The notes below the pieces were generated by a model. The model was not told the origin of the DNA. It made no database searches and worked only from the letters and a program-made list of their open reading frames with translations. A stretch of DNA of 64,000 nt from Paenibacillus peoriae KCTC 3763 (GTDB taxonomy: Bacteria > Bacillota > Bacilli > Paenibacillales > Paenibacillaceae), in assembly GCF_000236805.1 (NCBI RefSeq), contig NZ_AGFX01000038.1:62001-126000 (forward strand). The letters are read 5' to 3'. Positions within the stretch are counted from its first letter, which is position 1. Each line of letters starts with the position of its first letter. This document shows positions 26,064 through 36,282 of this stretch, piece by piece. The translations under genes were made by a program, and so were the position numbers.

Positions 26064-26235
26064 CTCTACCGCCTCCTGTAGCCTCACATAGTTGTATGTC
26101 ATGCCGTTTTAAAACGCTTACAAAACCTTTCACTATCATTATATGTAGAAGGAAGAGACGCGATATCCTCAGTATCATTTATGTATAAATTTTTTTCTTT
26201 CCTACGGGATTTGTGTGTAAAATATAATGCATAAC

Positions 26236-26271
26236 GAACAAGGCAGCCTTGGGATCAAGGCTGCCTTGTTC
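26236..26271. terminator. Strong hairpin after the pyruvate phosphate dikinase gene
   Basis: A perfect 15-bp stem (26236-26250 with 26257-26271, loop of six) stands 33 bp past the dikinase stop and in the upstream region of the sugar-binding protein gene. The T tail is short on both strands, but the stem is very stable. Confidence 0.7.
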
Positions 26272-26303
26272 ATTTTACACAATATACTATTGAAATGCAT
26301 CAG

Positions 26304-28976
26304 CTACAAAGCGGACAACGCTCCCTCAGGCTGCTCTGCTCGGACAAGCAAGGCTGCTTGGGCGGCAGCGATGCGGGCAAATGGCACCCGGTATGGGGAG
26401 CAGCTGACATAGTCCAGTCCGCTGCGGTGACAAAAGAGAATAGACTCACTATCCCCGCCATGCTCACCACAGATACCTGTCTCCAGAAAAGGCTTCTTGG
26501 CTCTGCCTTTGACAACAGCCCATTCGATCAACTTGCCCACGCCATCCTGATCCAGCACCTGAAAGGGATTGGTTTCCAGAATATTCTTCTCCATATAGGA
26601 GCCGAGAAATTTCCCTTCGGCATCATCACGACTGTAACCAAAGGTCATTTGTGTCAGGTCATTGGTTCCAAAGGAGAAAAAGTCGGCGTACTGGGCCACG
26701 CTATCTGCCAGCAAGGCGGCTCTTGGCACCTCAATCATGGTGCCCACCCGATACCTGAACCCTTTGAACTCCTCACTAAGCACCTGAGCGGCTACCTTAT
26801 CAACCAGTTGCCTCATTTGCTTGAGTTCATTGGAGTGGCCGACCAGCGGAATCATAATCCCCGGTCTTACATCCACGCCCTTGCGCAGTGCCGCTTCCGC
26901 GGCCTTAAAGATCGCTTCAATCTGCATGTCGTATATCTCTGGAAACAGAATGCCCAGCCGAACACCGCGCAGACCCAGCATAGGGTTAATTTCCCGCAGC
27001 TCGTGTACCTTGGAGATGGTGTTTTTAAGACGTTGAAGCTCCTCCGCATGGCCGCCGGAAAGCTCAAGCTCCCGCTGTCGCTCCTGAAGCTGTTCCAGAT
27101 TCGGCAGGAACTCATGTAACGGTGGGTCCAGCAGGCGAATCGTCATCGGCAACCCGTCCATTGCACTGAACATAGCCTCAAAATCAAATTGTTGCATTTG
27201 GAGCAAACGATTCAAATGAAGAATCCGCTCCTCCTGATCATCCGCCAAAATCATCGCCTGAACGATAGGCAGACGATTGCCGGAGAAAAACATATGCTCC
27301 GTCCGACAAAGCCCGATGCCTTCGGCTCCAAATTCCCGCGCTTTAACTGCGTCATGTGGCGTATCGGCATTGGTGTAGACCTTCAACGTCCGAATTCCAT
27401 CCGCAATTTCCAGCAGCTTCAGCAGCTCCGGTGTAATGACCGGCTCGCTCAGCGACAGACTGCCTTCGTACACCTGCCCGGAGGTCGAATCGATCGAAAT
27501 ATTTTCTCCCTCCTGAAAGGTACGGTTACCGATACTAACGCTCCGACTGTCCAGATCAATGCTCAGCGCATCACAGCCACAAATGCAGGGTTTACCCATC
27601 CCCCTTGCAACCACGGCAGCATGGCTGGTCATCCCTCCTCGACTCGTCAGCACACCTTCAGCGGCAATGATTCCATGAACATCGTCAGGTGAGGTTTCCA
27701 CACTGACCAGGATGACTTTCTGCCCATCCTTCGTCCAGTTCTCTGCCGTATCTGCGTCGAAGACAATACGTCCACTCGCTGCGCCGGGTGAGGCAGGCAG
27801 ACCTTGAGCAATCGCCACCAACGGTGTGGAAGTATCAATGGAGCGATGCAGCAGTTGATCCATGTGGGACGGCTCAATCCGCTGGATCGCCTCCTCTTGG
27901 CTGATAATTTCTTCCTCCACCAGATCTACAGCTATTTTTACAGCCGCCTGCGCCGTTCTTTTGCCGCTGCGCGTCTGTAGCAGATACAAATTGCCTTTTT
28001 CAATCGTAAACTCGATATCCTGCATATCCCGGTAATGATGTTCCAGCAAGGAAGCCAGCTCTTCCAGACGATCATAGACTAGCGGCTGCTCCTCCAGAAG
28101 CTGAGCAATAGGATTGGGTGTTCGCACTCCGGCAACAACATCCTCGCCCTGGGCATTCACCATATACTCACCGTACAATTCCTTAGCACCTGTGGAGGGA
28201 TTGCGGGTGAACAGTACCCCGGTTCCACTGTCGTTGCCGAGATTGCCAAACACCATGGCCTGAATGTTCACTGCTGTCCCTTGTTCATCCGGGATGCCGT
28301 AAGCCTTCCGGTACACCTTGGCACGCATATTGTTCCAACTGCGGAACACAGCTTCCACCGCCAGTTGCAACTGCTGATATACATCCTGTGGAAACAGCTG
28401 GCCGCTGCGCTCTACGACAAGGTCTTTGTAATTCGCGATCAATTCCTTCCATTCTCCTGCGCTAACCTCCTGGTCACTGGCACGCCCGTTGGTTTGCTTG
28501 TTCTGCTCCTGCAGCTGTTCAAAATGGATGGCGTCTATACCTAGCACGACCTCACCAAACATTTGAATAAATCTGCGGTAGCAGTCATAGGCAAAGGTTT
28601 CATTTCCCGTCTGTTTCGCCAGTCCACGCACGGTTTCATCATTCAGGCCCAGATTCAGAATCGTATCCATCATACCGGGCATCGAGGTTACCGAGCCTGA
28701 ACGAACAGATACCAGCAAAGGCCGCCCCGCATCTCCGAACATAGCCGACTGGGCTTCCTCAACGTCGTGCAGGGCAATTACGATTTCGCCCAATAAGCCC
28801 TCCGGGAGCCTGCCGCCGGAAGTAAAGTAAGCTCGGCACGCCTCGGTAGTCACCGTAAAGCCGGGAGGGATCGGAAGACCCAGTGTCGTCATTTCCGCGA
28901 GATTGGCGCCTTTCCCTCCTAGTAGCGCTTTCATCCCCAATTTGCCTTCGTTAAATGAATACACTCTTTTCAACAT
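26304..28976 (-). CDS. ppdK: Pyruvate, phosphate dikinase
   Basis: The 890-residue enzyme interconverts pyruvate, ATP and phosphate with phosphoenolpyruvate, AMP and pyrophosphate. The N-terminal ATP-grasp part has LLGGKGANLAEMTTLGLPIPPGFT, and SVRSGSVTSMPGMMDTILNLG. The swivelling phosphohistidine domain has GGMTSHAAVVARGMGKPCI, and the C-terminal PEP domain has the catalytic cysteine in TGICGEHGGDSESILFC and GLDYVSCSPYRVPFARIAAAQA. ATG 28976 is eleven bases after GGAGGG; earlier in-frame starts at 28985 and 28994 sit within or next to that site. It is transcribed alone. With the pyruvate kinase gene at 7307 it gives the cell both directions of the PEP-pyruvate step. Confidence 0.95.
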   Translation of the reverse strand: MLKRVYSFNEGKLGMKALLGGKGANLAEMTTLGLPIPPGFTVTTEACRAYFTSGGRLPEGLLGEIVIALHDVEEAQSAMFGDAGRPLLVSVRSGSVTSMPGMMDTILNLGLNDETVRGLAKQTGNETFAYDCYRRFIQMFGEVVLGIDAIHFEQLQEQNKQTNGRASDQEVSAGEWKELIANYKDLVVERSGQLFPQDVYQQLQLAVEAVFRSWNNMRAKVYRKAYGIPDEQGTAVNIQAMVFGNLGNDSGTGVLFTRNPSTGAKELYGEYMVNAQGEDVVAGVRTPNPIAQLLEEQPLVYDRLEELASLLEHHYRDMQDIEFTIEKGNLYLLQTRSGKRTAQAAVKIAVDLVEEEIISQEEAIQRIEPSHMDQLLHRSIDTSTPLVAIAQGLPASPGAASGRIVFDADTAENWTKDGQKVILVSVETSPDDVHGIIAAEGVLTSRGGMTSHAAVVARGMGKPCICGCDALSIDLDSRSVSIGNRTFQEGENISIDSTSGQVYEGSLSLSEPVITPELLKLLEIADGIRTLKVYTNADTPHDAVKAREFGAEGIGLCRTEHMFFSGNRLPIVQAMILADDQEERILHLNRLLQMQQFDFEAMFSAMDGLPMTIRLLDPPLHEFLPNLEQLQERQRELELSGGHAEELQRLKNTISKVHELREINPMLGLRGVRLGILFPEIYDMQIEAIFKAAEAALRKGVDVRPGIMIPLVGHSNELKQMRQLVDKVAAQVLSEEFKGFRYRVGTMIEVPRAALLADSVAQYADFFSFGTNDLTQMTFGYSRDDAEGKFLGSYMEKNILETNPFQVLDQDGVGKLIEWAVVKGRAKKPFLETGICGEHGGDSESILFCHRSGLDYVSCSPYRVPFARIAAAQAALLVRAEQPEGALSAL

Positions 28977-29199
28977 TGAATTCATTCCCTCCACTTATCG
29001 AGATACATGCCTGAATTGATCAATATGTCTATCTATGTTGTAACACATATCAGGAGGTTATTTCAACATATATGACGTAATATATACTCATAACATTCAT
29101 TTATGATGTTTTAATGGATGAGCAAACTTATTTATAAAACACTTTAATTCGTGGTTATCCGTATATTCAAATAGATTAAGCTGGTCCTGAAAAAGCAAA

Positions 29200-29250
29200 A
29201 GAGGCCGCTCCACCGTCATCTTTGATGACTTCCGGGACAGCCCCTGTACT
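29200..29250 (-). terminator. Possible terminator after the GNAT gene
   Basis: GTCATC (29215-29220) and GATGAC (29224-29229) form the tip of a longer imperfect stem whose outer arms are GC-rich; on the minus strand it is followed by T-rich sequence. It lies 20 bp past the acetyltransferase stop. Confidence 0.45.
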
Positions 29251-29269
29251 CAGTTCAAGCTTTATTTTC

Positions 29270-29827
29270 CTATATCTCTGTTAGCATCTTTTCAAAAACA
29301 TTAAAGCCGTCCGTTTCACCTCTATACGTGTAGCCGCATTGCTGGTAAAACTGGCTGAGCTTGTCATTCCCCGCAATACAATCTAGCCGGATTCGATCCT
29401 TGCCAGTGAAACGAATGCCTTGTTCGATCCATTGCATCAATTCATGGCCTAGTCCCTTTCCGGCTCTATCCCGATCCACAACCAAACGATGCAAATATAC
29501 TGAGGTTCCCCCTTCGGCATCAGCATCGTCTAACCCCCACAACTTACGGTCCCAGGCACTGGGCTGCTGCTGCAAGATCACAGCGCCTGCCAATGCATGA
29601 TCCTCTGATGTCCGGAAAATAATCACTTCTCCCCGCGCAATAGCACCGCCCAGGTTGTGATCATCTTTTCCTTTGAGTAGGTTGCCCCATTGTGTGGAGC
29701 CTTTGCTGTGCAGCCATCTGGCCGTCTTTAAAATCAACTCCTGAACCTCTTCCTGATCTTCAGCGACTGCCTGAAAAGCTGCTAATCCTGGTTTGACGGA
29801 TGATTCAACAATAGTCAATGTTGTCAT
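29270..29827 (-). CDS. GNAT-family N-acetyltransferase
   Basis: The 185-residue protein has the GNAT acetyl-CoA-binding motif VYLHRLVVDRDRAGKGLGHELMQW (about residues 112-135; the R-x-x-G-x-G pyrophosphate loop is RAGKGLG) and the late motif LDCIAGNDKLSQFYQQCGYTYRGE that holds the end of the fold. The N-terminal half (WLHSKGSTQWGNLL) is a known feature of a subgroup of uncharacterised Firmicute GNAT proteins. ATG 29827 is preceded by GAGGTG. The substrate is not known. It is a single-gene unit between ppdK and a decayed permease region. Confidence 0.87.
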   Translation of the reverse strand: MTTLTIVESSVKPGLAAFQAVAEDQEEVQELILKTARWLHSKGSTQWGNLLKGKDDHNLGGAIARGEVIIFRTSEDHALAGAVILQQQPSAWDRKLWGLDDADAEGGTSVYLHRLVVDRDRAGKGLGHELMQWIEQGIRFTGKDRIRLDCIAGNDKLSQFYQQCGYTYRGETDGFNVFEKMLTEI

Positions 29828-29894
29828 GCTGCACCTCAACTCTCTTTCATGATCTATGAAAACTATAGCATAAAAAAGGAGAGCATGATTTTTG

Positions 29895-30149
29895 ATTTAG
29901 CAATCGAGCCTTTTCCATTCCCTCCACACCATAAAGGTCAAAAAGGGTACGCCAATACAGGCCAGCACAGGAGTTACGGGAAGCCCAACCGGCTCGTTGA
30001 TTTTAGCAGAAACATAGCCCTACCATTGCCCCAGGCATAGGTCCAGTTAGAGTTGGTGATGCAAACAGATTAGCCGTTCGTAATTGTAAAAGAGTTCCTG
30101 CAACGGCCAGACATCCTCCAAGCAACAAAATATCCAATGCAAGTGGCCA
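29895..30149 (-). pseudogene. Remnant of a FecCD-type iron-siderophore ABC permease
   Basis: On the minus strand, 30149 downward reads WPLALDILLLGGCLAVAGTL, then LRTANLFASPTLTGPMPGAM, the shape of the conserved early region of FecCD permeases (G..LAVAG..LQ…R..N.LA.P..LG…GA). A stop and frame change follow, and the next frame reads PVGLPVTPVLACIGVPFLTF, MVWREWKRL, which is the typical C-terminal end of the same family. So the gene lost its N-terminus and middle and is frame-shifted. It fills most of the 460-bp gap between the GNAT gene and the protease gene. Confidence 0.65.
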
Positions 30150-30299
30150 TCAGTTTTAAAATATCCCCTTTCCTGATTTACCATAAAATATGAATATTAC
30201 TGTACTTTTATCGGTCATTTATGGTGAAAAATGTAACCTTTCTGTCGATTTCAACCGATGATATACCGTATGAGAAAAGATGGAAAGGTTGTGAATGGG

Positions 30300-31124
30300 A
30301 TGCCAAGCCGTAATCTGTATCTCTTCAAAAGGATATTTAGCATACACAAAGAACATATACTCATCTTCGCCCTATTGCTAATCCCGGCTATCGCTGCTTT
30401 TGTTGCAACACGGCCTATGCCTGCACAGTATATTTTGCAGGGAGAGATGCATCCGGTCAAAGATCTTGGCGTTCAGGGAAGCGTGTTTTTTGCGTCTGTT
30501 CAATCGGGGATTACTAACAATCTCCTGGAGCGTTGGAATGTATATTCCAGTGAAAATGTATCAGGGGGAGAGATTAAATTTGAACCCCTTGCCCCTGATG
30601 AAGTGGACTCTTATTGGAAGGACCTCACAGAGACGGACACACTAAAATATTCAGCGATGCAAGCCGTACATGCAGCGACGGAATTAAGTGTAGACAGCGA
30701 AACAGGTGAGGCTACGGAAACTTTCTCGAATCTAAGCGAATTGGAGGATGCTCGCTATGCGGAGCTATTGACTCATTTGCAGGATCTTGCGGGAAATTCC
30801 CTGGGCTTGATGACAGGCATCGGACTGTATGAGGAAGCCAATAACATCGACTTTTCAGATGGGGGACGTCACAAAATTGCAGGCACTGGCACGATGGAAG
30901 AGTACGGAGATGTCGGGTCCGTCGGCGGGCTGGAGCAAAAGCTGCTGGGAGCCGAGGCTGCGAAGGTTGATCTTTTTTTCGTACCGGCAGATTATGAATG
31001 GCTCGGTGAGGAAGGCAATGAAGCAGAAGCTGCCCGGGTTCAAAAGGAGCATGGACTCAAGCTGCGCATTATTCCCGTAGAAACATTGGAGGATGCTATC
31101 GTGTATTTGAAGCAACTAGACTAG
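30300..31124 (+). CDS. Membrane-anchored Lon-like (S16) protease without PDZ domain
   Basis: The 274-residue protein has a basic N-terminus and one membrane helix (about residues 18-38), a beta-rich middle (VKDLGVQGSVFFASVQSG), and a C-terminal domain like the Lon proteolytic domain of YlbL/SepM: GNSLGLMTGIGLYEE with the putative nucleophile Ser, HKIAGTGTMEEYGDVGSVGGLEQKLLGA with the putative catalytic Lys in GLEQK, and a final LKLRIIPVETLEDAIVYL. YlbL-type proteins normally hold a PDZ domain between anchor and protease; here none is visible. The ATG at 30300 is favoured weakly (GGAAAGG 11 bases upstream). It is followed 13 bp later by a membrane protein gene. Confidence 0.75.
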   Translation: MPSRNLYLFKRIFSIHKEHILIFALLLIPAIAAFVATRPMPAQYILQGEMHPVKDLGVQGSVFFASVQSGITNNLLERWNVYSSENVSGGEIKFEPLAPDEVDSYWKDLTETDTLKYSAMQAVHAATELSVDSETGEATETFSNLSELEDARYAELLTHLQDLAGNSLGLMTGIGLYEEANNIDFSDGGRHKIAGTGTMEEYGDVGSVGGLEQKLLGAEAAKVDLFFVPADYEWLGEEGNEAEAARVQKEHGLKLRIIPVETLEDAIVYLKQLD

Positions 31125-31137
31125 GAGGAAGTACATC

Positions 31138-31752
31138 TTGAATGATTCAGATTCCAAAGCATTCCCATCGAAGACTGTTGGCAGTGTACATCAAGCCTTA
31201 TTAGCAGTGGGGGCTATATGCGAATTGCTCATCTTAATTTTTACGTTAGTATATATTTACGCAAATGATTTTTATTACGAGCATCTATACGAGCTGGAGC
31301 AAAAATTCACTGTTTTTGGCTTCGTTCTGTACTACCTGTGTTTTGTAACCTATCTGATCTGGCTAGTTCAAGTACATAAAGCCATCCGACAAAAGCATTC
31401 CGATTATCCGATTCGCACCTTTGGAGCCATTGCTCGCATGATTCCTTTTGTTAACTTGTGGGGATTCTCCAACACATTTACCCATATTTACAGGTACTTT
31501 GCGCTACACCCCGAATTGGAACGCAAAGCGCGTTATATTCAAAAGATGATTGTTCCGCTATATTTTGTCTGGTTTGGTGAAGGGATTATTAACCGGATTC
31601 TTATCCGACACTTTTCCGATATGGAATCGATGTCCATGTTGTTGGGAGCTATTATGCAAACCACCAGAATGACCGTCTTTTACTGCATGACACGGATCAT
31701 TCACAATAGTCTGGTCGTGTTGTATGAAAAGGATAAAGAAGAATTGCATTAG
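31138..31752 (+). CDS. DUF4328-like membrane protein
   Basis: The 204-residue protein has about five membrane helices. The middle segment WLVQVHKAIRQKHSDYPIRTFG followed by ARMIPFVNLWGFSNTFTHIYR recalls DUF4328 membrane proteins, where a polar loop precedes a helix with a P-x-x-N-L pattern. The start is TTG 31138, nine bases behind AGGAGG. It follows the Lon-like protease gene by 13 bp, so the two are cotranscribed and may act together at the membrane. No function is known for the family; the assignment to it is tentative. Confidence 0.7.
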   Translation: MNDSDSKAFPSKTVGSVHQALLAVGAICELLILIFTLVYIYANDFYYEHLYELEQKFTVFGFVLYYLCFVTYLIWLVQVHKAIRQKHSDYPIRTFGAIARMIPFVNLWGFSNTFTHIYRYFALHPELERKARYIQKMIVPLYFVWFGEGIINRILIRHFSDMESMSMLLGAIMQTTRMTVFYCMTRIIHNSLVVLYEKDKEELH

Positions 31753-31786
31753 AAAACGAGCTGGCCTCATCGGTCAGCTCGTTTTC
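31752..31786. terminator. Bidirectional intrinsic terminator
   Basis: Arms GAAAACGAGCTG (31752-31763) and CAGCTCGTTTTC (31775-31786) form a perfect 12-bp stem between the convergent membrane protein gene and the peptide-transport operon. Confidence 0.8.
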
Positions 31787-31822
31787 ACTTCTGGCAAAGT
31801 GGATTTACTCAAAACCCACGAT

Positions 31823-32278
31823 TTAGTTCGTCTGTGCGGCAGGTACAATCCGGTACAATCCCACTACACTGTCAGTCGCGAGCCGCACTTCCTGGATGCC
31901 CCAACCAAACGACAGCACACGCTCCAGCCGGTCATACTCGGCTTGCGTCAGTTCGGATGTAACGGCTTCGCTTCCTTCCTCCAGGGACAGCTCTGGCTCC
32001 CGCCCGAACGCAGCAGCAATCCATGAACGGATGCCTCGTATCGTGTTGTACTTAATCTGATATCCGTCCATTACCGCGCTGACAAACACCTCCGGCTCTT
32101 TGGAGGCCAGCCCGGTGGCAAGCTCCGCATAATCAAAATCGGATGGTCCGTCCGTTGGCAGCTCGTTTTGCTGCACCCGGCGGATTAACTCCTCATTGGA
32201 CCAGCCTAATGAGCGTAATGATTCCAGCAAGAGCGCATCCCATTGGGAAATACGTACTCTTTTCGTTGAATTAGCCAT
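31823..32278 (-). CDS. Hypothetical protein at the end of the peptide-transport operon
   Basis: The 151-residue protein is soluble and mostly helical. Residues 8-45 (ISQWDALLLESLRSLGWSNEELIRRVQQNELP) look like a degenerate helix bundle, and the segment IKYNTIRGIRSWIAAAFG is basic and amphipathic. The C-terminal part LTQAEYDRLERVLSFGWGIQEVR is again helical. I do not recognise a family. It lies 47 bp after the ATPase gene on the same strand with no terminator between, so it is probably part of that operon. Confidence 0.65.
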   Translation of the reverse strand: MANSTKRVRISQWDALLLESLRSLGWSNEELIRRVQQNELPTDGPSDFDYAELATGLASKEPEVFVSAVMDGYQIKYNTIRGIRSWIAAAFGREPELSLEEGSEAVTSELTQAEYDRLERVLSFGWGIQEVRLATDSVVGLYRIVPAAQTN

Positions 32279-32325
32279 TGTTCTTGCCTCCTTTTATGGT
32301 CAGTGCATCGCACACCAACCTTAAC

Positions 32326-33302
32326 CTAACGGTTAACCGGATACGCTACATAATGACCGGGACTGATCTCGCGTAGCTCGGTTGCACCGTTGCTATCCTT
32401 GTCCCATAACAATGAGCCAGCTGATTGAGTGAAGCCTCCCCACACACCCTCCCGCTCTCCGGCTGCTCTCGGGTCAGGCACGGGGATAGATGACAGCAGC
32501 GCTTGCGTATAGGGGTGAGCGGGCTGCTCATACAGCTCATCCGCATCAGCTACTTCTACCAGTCGTCCACGGTACATCACACCGATTCGGTCTGAAATAT
32601 GCCGCACCATCGATAAATCATGGGCAATGAACAGATACGTCAGCCCGAACTCCTGCTGGAGATCCTCCAGCGTGTTAATAACCTGCGCCTGGATGGACAC
32701 ATCCAGCGCTGAAATCGGCTCGTCACAGACGATGAACTCAGGATTCACGGAGAGCGCGCGAGCAATGGAAATCCGCTGACGCTGCCCGCCGCTGAACTCG
32801 TGCGAGTAGCGGTACAAATGCTCCCGCTTCAGCCCTACCTTTTCCAATAAAGCCACAACTGCGTCTTTACGCTCGCTTCCTTGATGCAATCTATGGATGT
32901 CCATCGGCTCGCCAATCAGTTCAAGCACATTCATACCGGGATTAAGCGAGGAATACGGGTCCTGAAAAATACTCTGAATACGCCGACGCAGCGGCTTGAG
33001 CTGCTTATCGTTCAATCTGGAAATATCCTGACCATCAAAGCGTACCGTACCTTCCGTATAATCATACAACCGTGTCAGGCAGCGTCCAACCGTCGATTTA
33101 CCACTGCCCGACTCGCCTACCAATCCGAACGTCTCGCCACGCTTGATTTGAAAGCTCACCCCGTCAACCGCCTTAAGCACCTCGGAGTTGCGCCCCAGCA
33201 AATCCTTGGCAATCACAAAATGCTTCTTAAGCTGGTGTACCTCCACCAAGGGCTGGCGCTCACCCACCACATGCTTTGCTTCACTCAATGATTCACTCAC
33301 CG

Positions 33303-33306
<4 letters not shown>
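32326..33306 (-). CDS. Oligopeptide ABC transporter ATP-binding protein (OppF/DppF-like)
   Basis: The 326-residue ATPase has Walker [15 protein letters not shown], the signature [16 protein letters not shown], Walker [14 protein letters not shown], and the OppF-type C-terminal extension after [17 protein letters not shown]. It forms, with the OppD-like subunit, the motor of the peptide importer encoded by the five genes from 37902 down to 32326. ATG 33306 overlaps the stop of the preceding gene and touches the GGGAGGGG site; GTG 33300 six bases from that site is a possible alternative start. A hypothetical gene follows. Confidence 0.92.
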
Positions 33307-34337
<1,031 letters not shown>

Positions 34338-34410
34338 TGTGTTGTCGCTCCTTCCTGTCGCTCCTGGAGCCATTTGTAATGGGCCTGTTATGAATATATG
34401 AAACAATGAA

Positions 34411-35256
34411 TCATCGTTTCACTAACCTGGGTTCAAAGCCGACACGCAGCACATCCCCCAATACATTAAAGCTCAGCACGGTCAGCAAAATAAATAAGCC
34501 CGGAAATAACGCCATATAGGGTGCCTGTGCAATATATCCTTGGGCATTATTCAGCATACTGCCCCACGTAGCGTTCGGTAGCTGAACACCAAAGCCGAGG
34601 AAGCTCAGTGATGATTCCATCATAATCGCTGAAGCAATATTGTTCGTCGCCCCTACGATAATCACTGGAATCAGGTTGGGAACGATGTGCTTGAGAATAA
34701 TGCCAAACGTACTTTGTCCCGAAGCTTTGGCATATAGCACATACTCCCGTTCCCGCAGCGTCATCGTCTCTGCCCGTACCACCCGGGCGATATTCATCCA
34801 CATGAGCAGGGCGATAATGACAATGATATTGCCAACGCCCGGCTTCAAAAACACACTAAGCAGCAATATAACCAGAAAAGACGGAATCGACATGAGCAGC
34901 TCCAAAATCCGCATGAGCAGATTGTCAATCCACCCGCCAAAATAGCCGCTCACCACACCTACTGCTGCGCCGATGCTGGTCGCAATAATCATGGACGCGA
35001 AGCCCACCAGCAAAGATACACGACCGCCATACAGCGCTCTTGTAAAATAGTCGCGCCCGTAATCGTCCGTTCCAAACCAGTGTGCCGCTCCCGGCGGCTG
35101 AAGACGCTCCAGTACGTTCAATTTATTCGGGTCCTGTGGCGATAGAAACGCGAAAATCGCACCCAACGAGAATACGATCAATATAATGAGGGCGACGGCG
35201 CCCATTTTGCTCGTTAGCAGCTCGATCCCGATGTTGCGCCATTTGCTCCGATTCAT
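34411..35256 (-). CDS. Oligopeptide ABC transporter permease (OppC/DppC-like)
   Basis: The 281-residue membrane protein has about six helices and the DppC pattern: an N-terminal helix, the HWFGTDDYGRDYFTRALYGGRVSLLVG periplasmic segment, and the EAA loop YVLYAKASGQSTFGIILKHIVPNLIP that contacts the ATPase. ATG 35256 follows GAGGTGA by six bases; the upstream in-frame extension is not needed. The gene begins four bases after the OppB-like stop, so the two are translationally coupled. Confidence 0.93.
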   Translation of the reverse strand: MNRSKWRNIGIELLTSKMGAVALIILIVFSLGAIFAFLSPQDPNKLNVLERLQPPGAAHWFGTDDYGRDYFTRALYGGRVSLLVGFASMIIATSIGAAVGVVSGYFGGWIDNLLMRILELLMSIPSFLVILLLSVFLKPGVGNIIVIIALLMWMNIARVVRAETMTLREREYVLYAKASGQSTFGIILKHIVPNLIPVIIVGATNNIASAIMMESSLSFLGFGVQLPNATWGSMLNNAQGYIAQAPYMALFPGLFILLTVLSFNVLGDVLRVGFEPRLVKR

Positions 35257-35260
35257 GAGT

Positions 35261-36211
35261 TCACCTCGTTGATTTAATTCTCGGGTCCGCGATGCTGTAC
35301 AGAATGTCTGCAAGCAGATTGCCCAGGATCAGGAACAGCGCGGAAAATAAAGTAATCCCCATAATGACAGGATAATCCATGCCCTTTACCGCCGTCATGC
35401 CCAGCGAGCCAATACCCGGCCAGGAAAAGACCGTTTCGGTTACGATGGCCCCTGCGATCAGGTCTGCGGCCGACATACCGAGCAGCGTAATAATAGGCAG
35501 CAGCACGTGCTTGAGCACATGCCGAAACAAAACCAGCCGCTTACCAGACCCGAACGCATATTGAATTTGTACATATTCTTCCTTAAGCTGCGTAATCGTA
35601 CTGGAGCGAATATACCTCACGTATACGGATAAAAAGCTGAAGGCCAGTACAAAACACGGTAAAATACCATGCTTGAGCACATCCAGCACAGAGTCTGTTC
35701 CAATGGTCCGCATCCCTGTACTTGGAAGCCAATGCAGATAAATAGCAAACAAATAAATCAATAAAATACCGAGCCAAAAAAGTGGTACAGAAATTCCGAT
35801 GTATGACATCAGGTTAATCAGCTTGTCAATCCAACGGTTCCGATTGGCCGCAGCCAGCAAGCCAAGTGGAATGGCAATCAGAACAGCCAATATAATGGAT
35901 GTCCCCATCAATCCGGCGGTAGCCGGGAGACGATCCAGAATCTGATCCAGCACAGGCTGGTGATTGATTAGCGAATAGCCAAGATCACCCGTCAGGCTTT
36001 TTTTAAGCCATAGCATGTACTGCACATATGCAGGCTGATCCAGTCCCAGGCTATGCCTCATTCGTTCTATATCTTCCAGATGCATATTCGGTGTCACAAA
36101 AGAGAGAACCGGATCGCCTGGTGCCAGCTTGATCAAGCCAAAGCAGACGAGGGATACGAAGAATAGCATCGGTATCACTTGCAGCAATCTTCTGGCAATA
36201 AGTTGTCTCAT
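35261..36211 (-). CDS. Oligopeptide ABC transporter permease (OppB/DppB-like)
   Basis: The 316-residue protein has six membrane helices and DppB hallmarks: RRLLQVIPMLFFVSLVCFGLIKLAPGDP at the start, GLDQPAYVQYMLWLKKSLTGDLGYS, the EAA loop around YVQIQYAFGSGKRLVLFRHVLKHVLLPII, and ETVFSWPGIGSLGMTAVKGMDYPVI. ATG 36211 follows AAGGGGA. It is separated from the substrate-binding gene by a hairpin terminator, which would lower permease expression relative to the binding protein. Together with the OppC-, OppD- and OppF-like proteins it builds a peptide importer. Confidence 0.93.
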   Translation of the reverse strand: MRQLIARRLLQVIPMLFFVSLVCFGLIKLAPGDPVLSFVTPNMHLEDIERMRHSLGLDQPAYVQYMLWLKKSLTGDLGYSLINHQPVLDQILDRLPATAGLMGTSIILAVLIAIPLGLLAAANRNRWIDKLINLMSYIGISVPLFWLGILLIYLFAIYLHWLPSTGMRTIGTDSVLDVLKHGILPCFVLAFSFLSVYVRYIRSSTITQLKEEYVQIQYAFGSGKRLVLFRHVLKHVLLPIITLLGMSAADLIAGAIVTETVFSWPGIGSLGMTAVKGMDYPVIMGITLFSALFLILGNLLADILYSIADPRIKSTR

Positions 36212-36240
36212 ACATTCCCCTTCCCTTGCTGTTTTCGAAA

Positions 36241-36269
36241 AAAATAAGCTGGTTCTCCCAGCTTATTTT
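36241..36269 (-). terminator. Intra-operon hairpin between binding protein and permease genes
   Basis: Arms AAAATAAGCTGG (36241-36252) and CCAGCTTATTTT (36258-36269) pair perfectly with T runs on both sides. It lies 13 bp past the binding protein stop and 30 bp before the OppB-like start, so partial read-through is expected. Confidence 0.75.
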
Positions 36270-36282
36270 TGAAAACCCTGTC

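Noticed and set aside
29895-30149. Link between the FecCD remnant and the Fur-like box at 44890
   Set aside because: They are 15 kb apart with many unrelated genes between, so a common origin cannot be supported.
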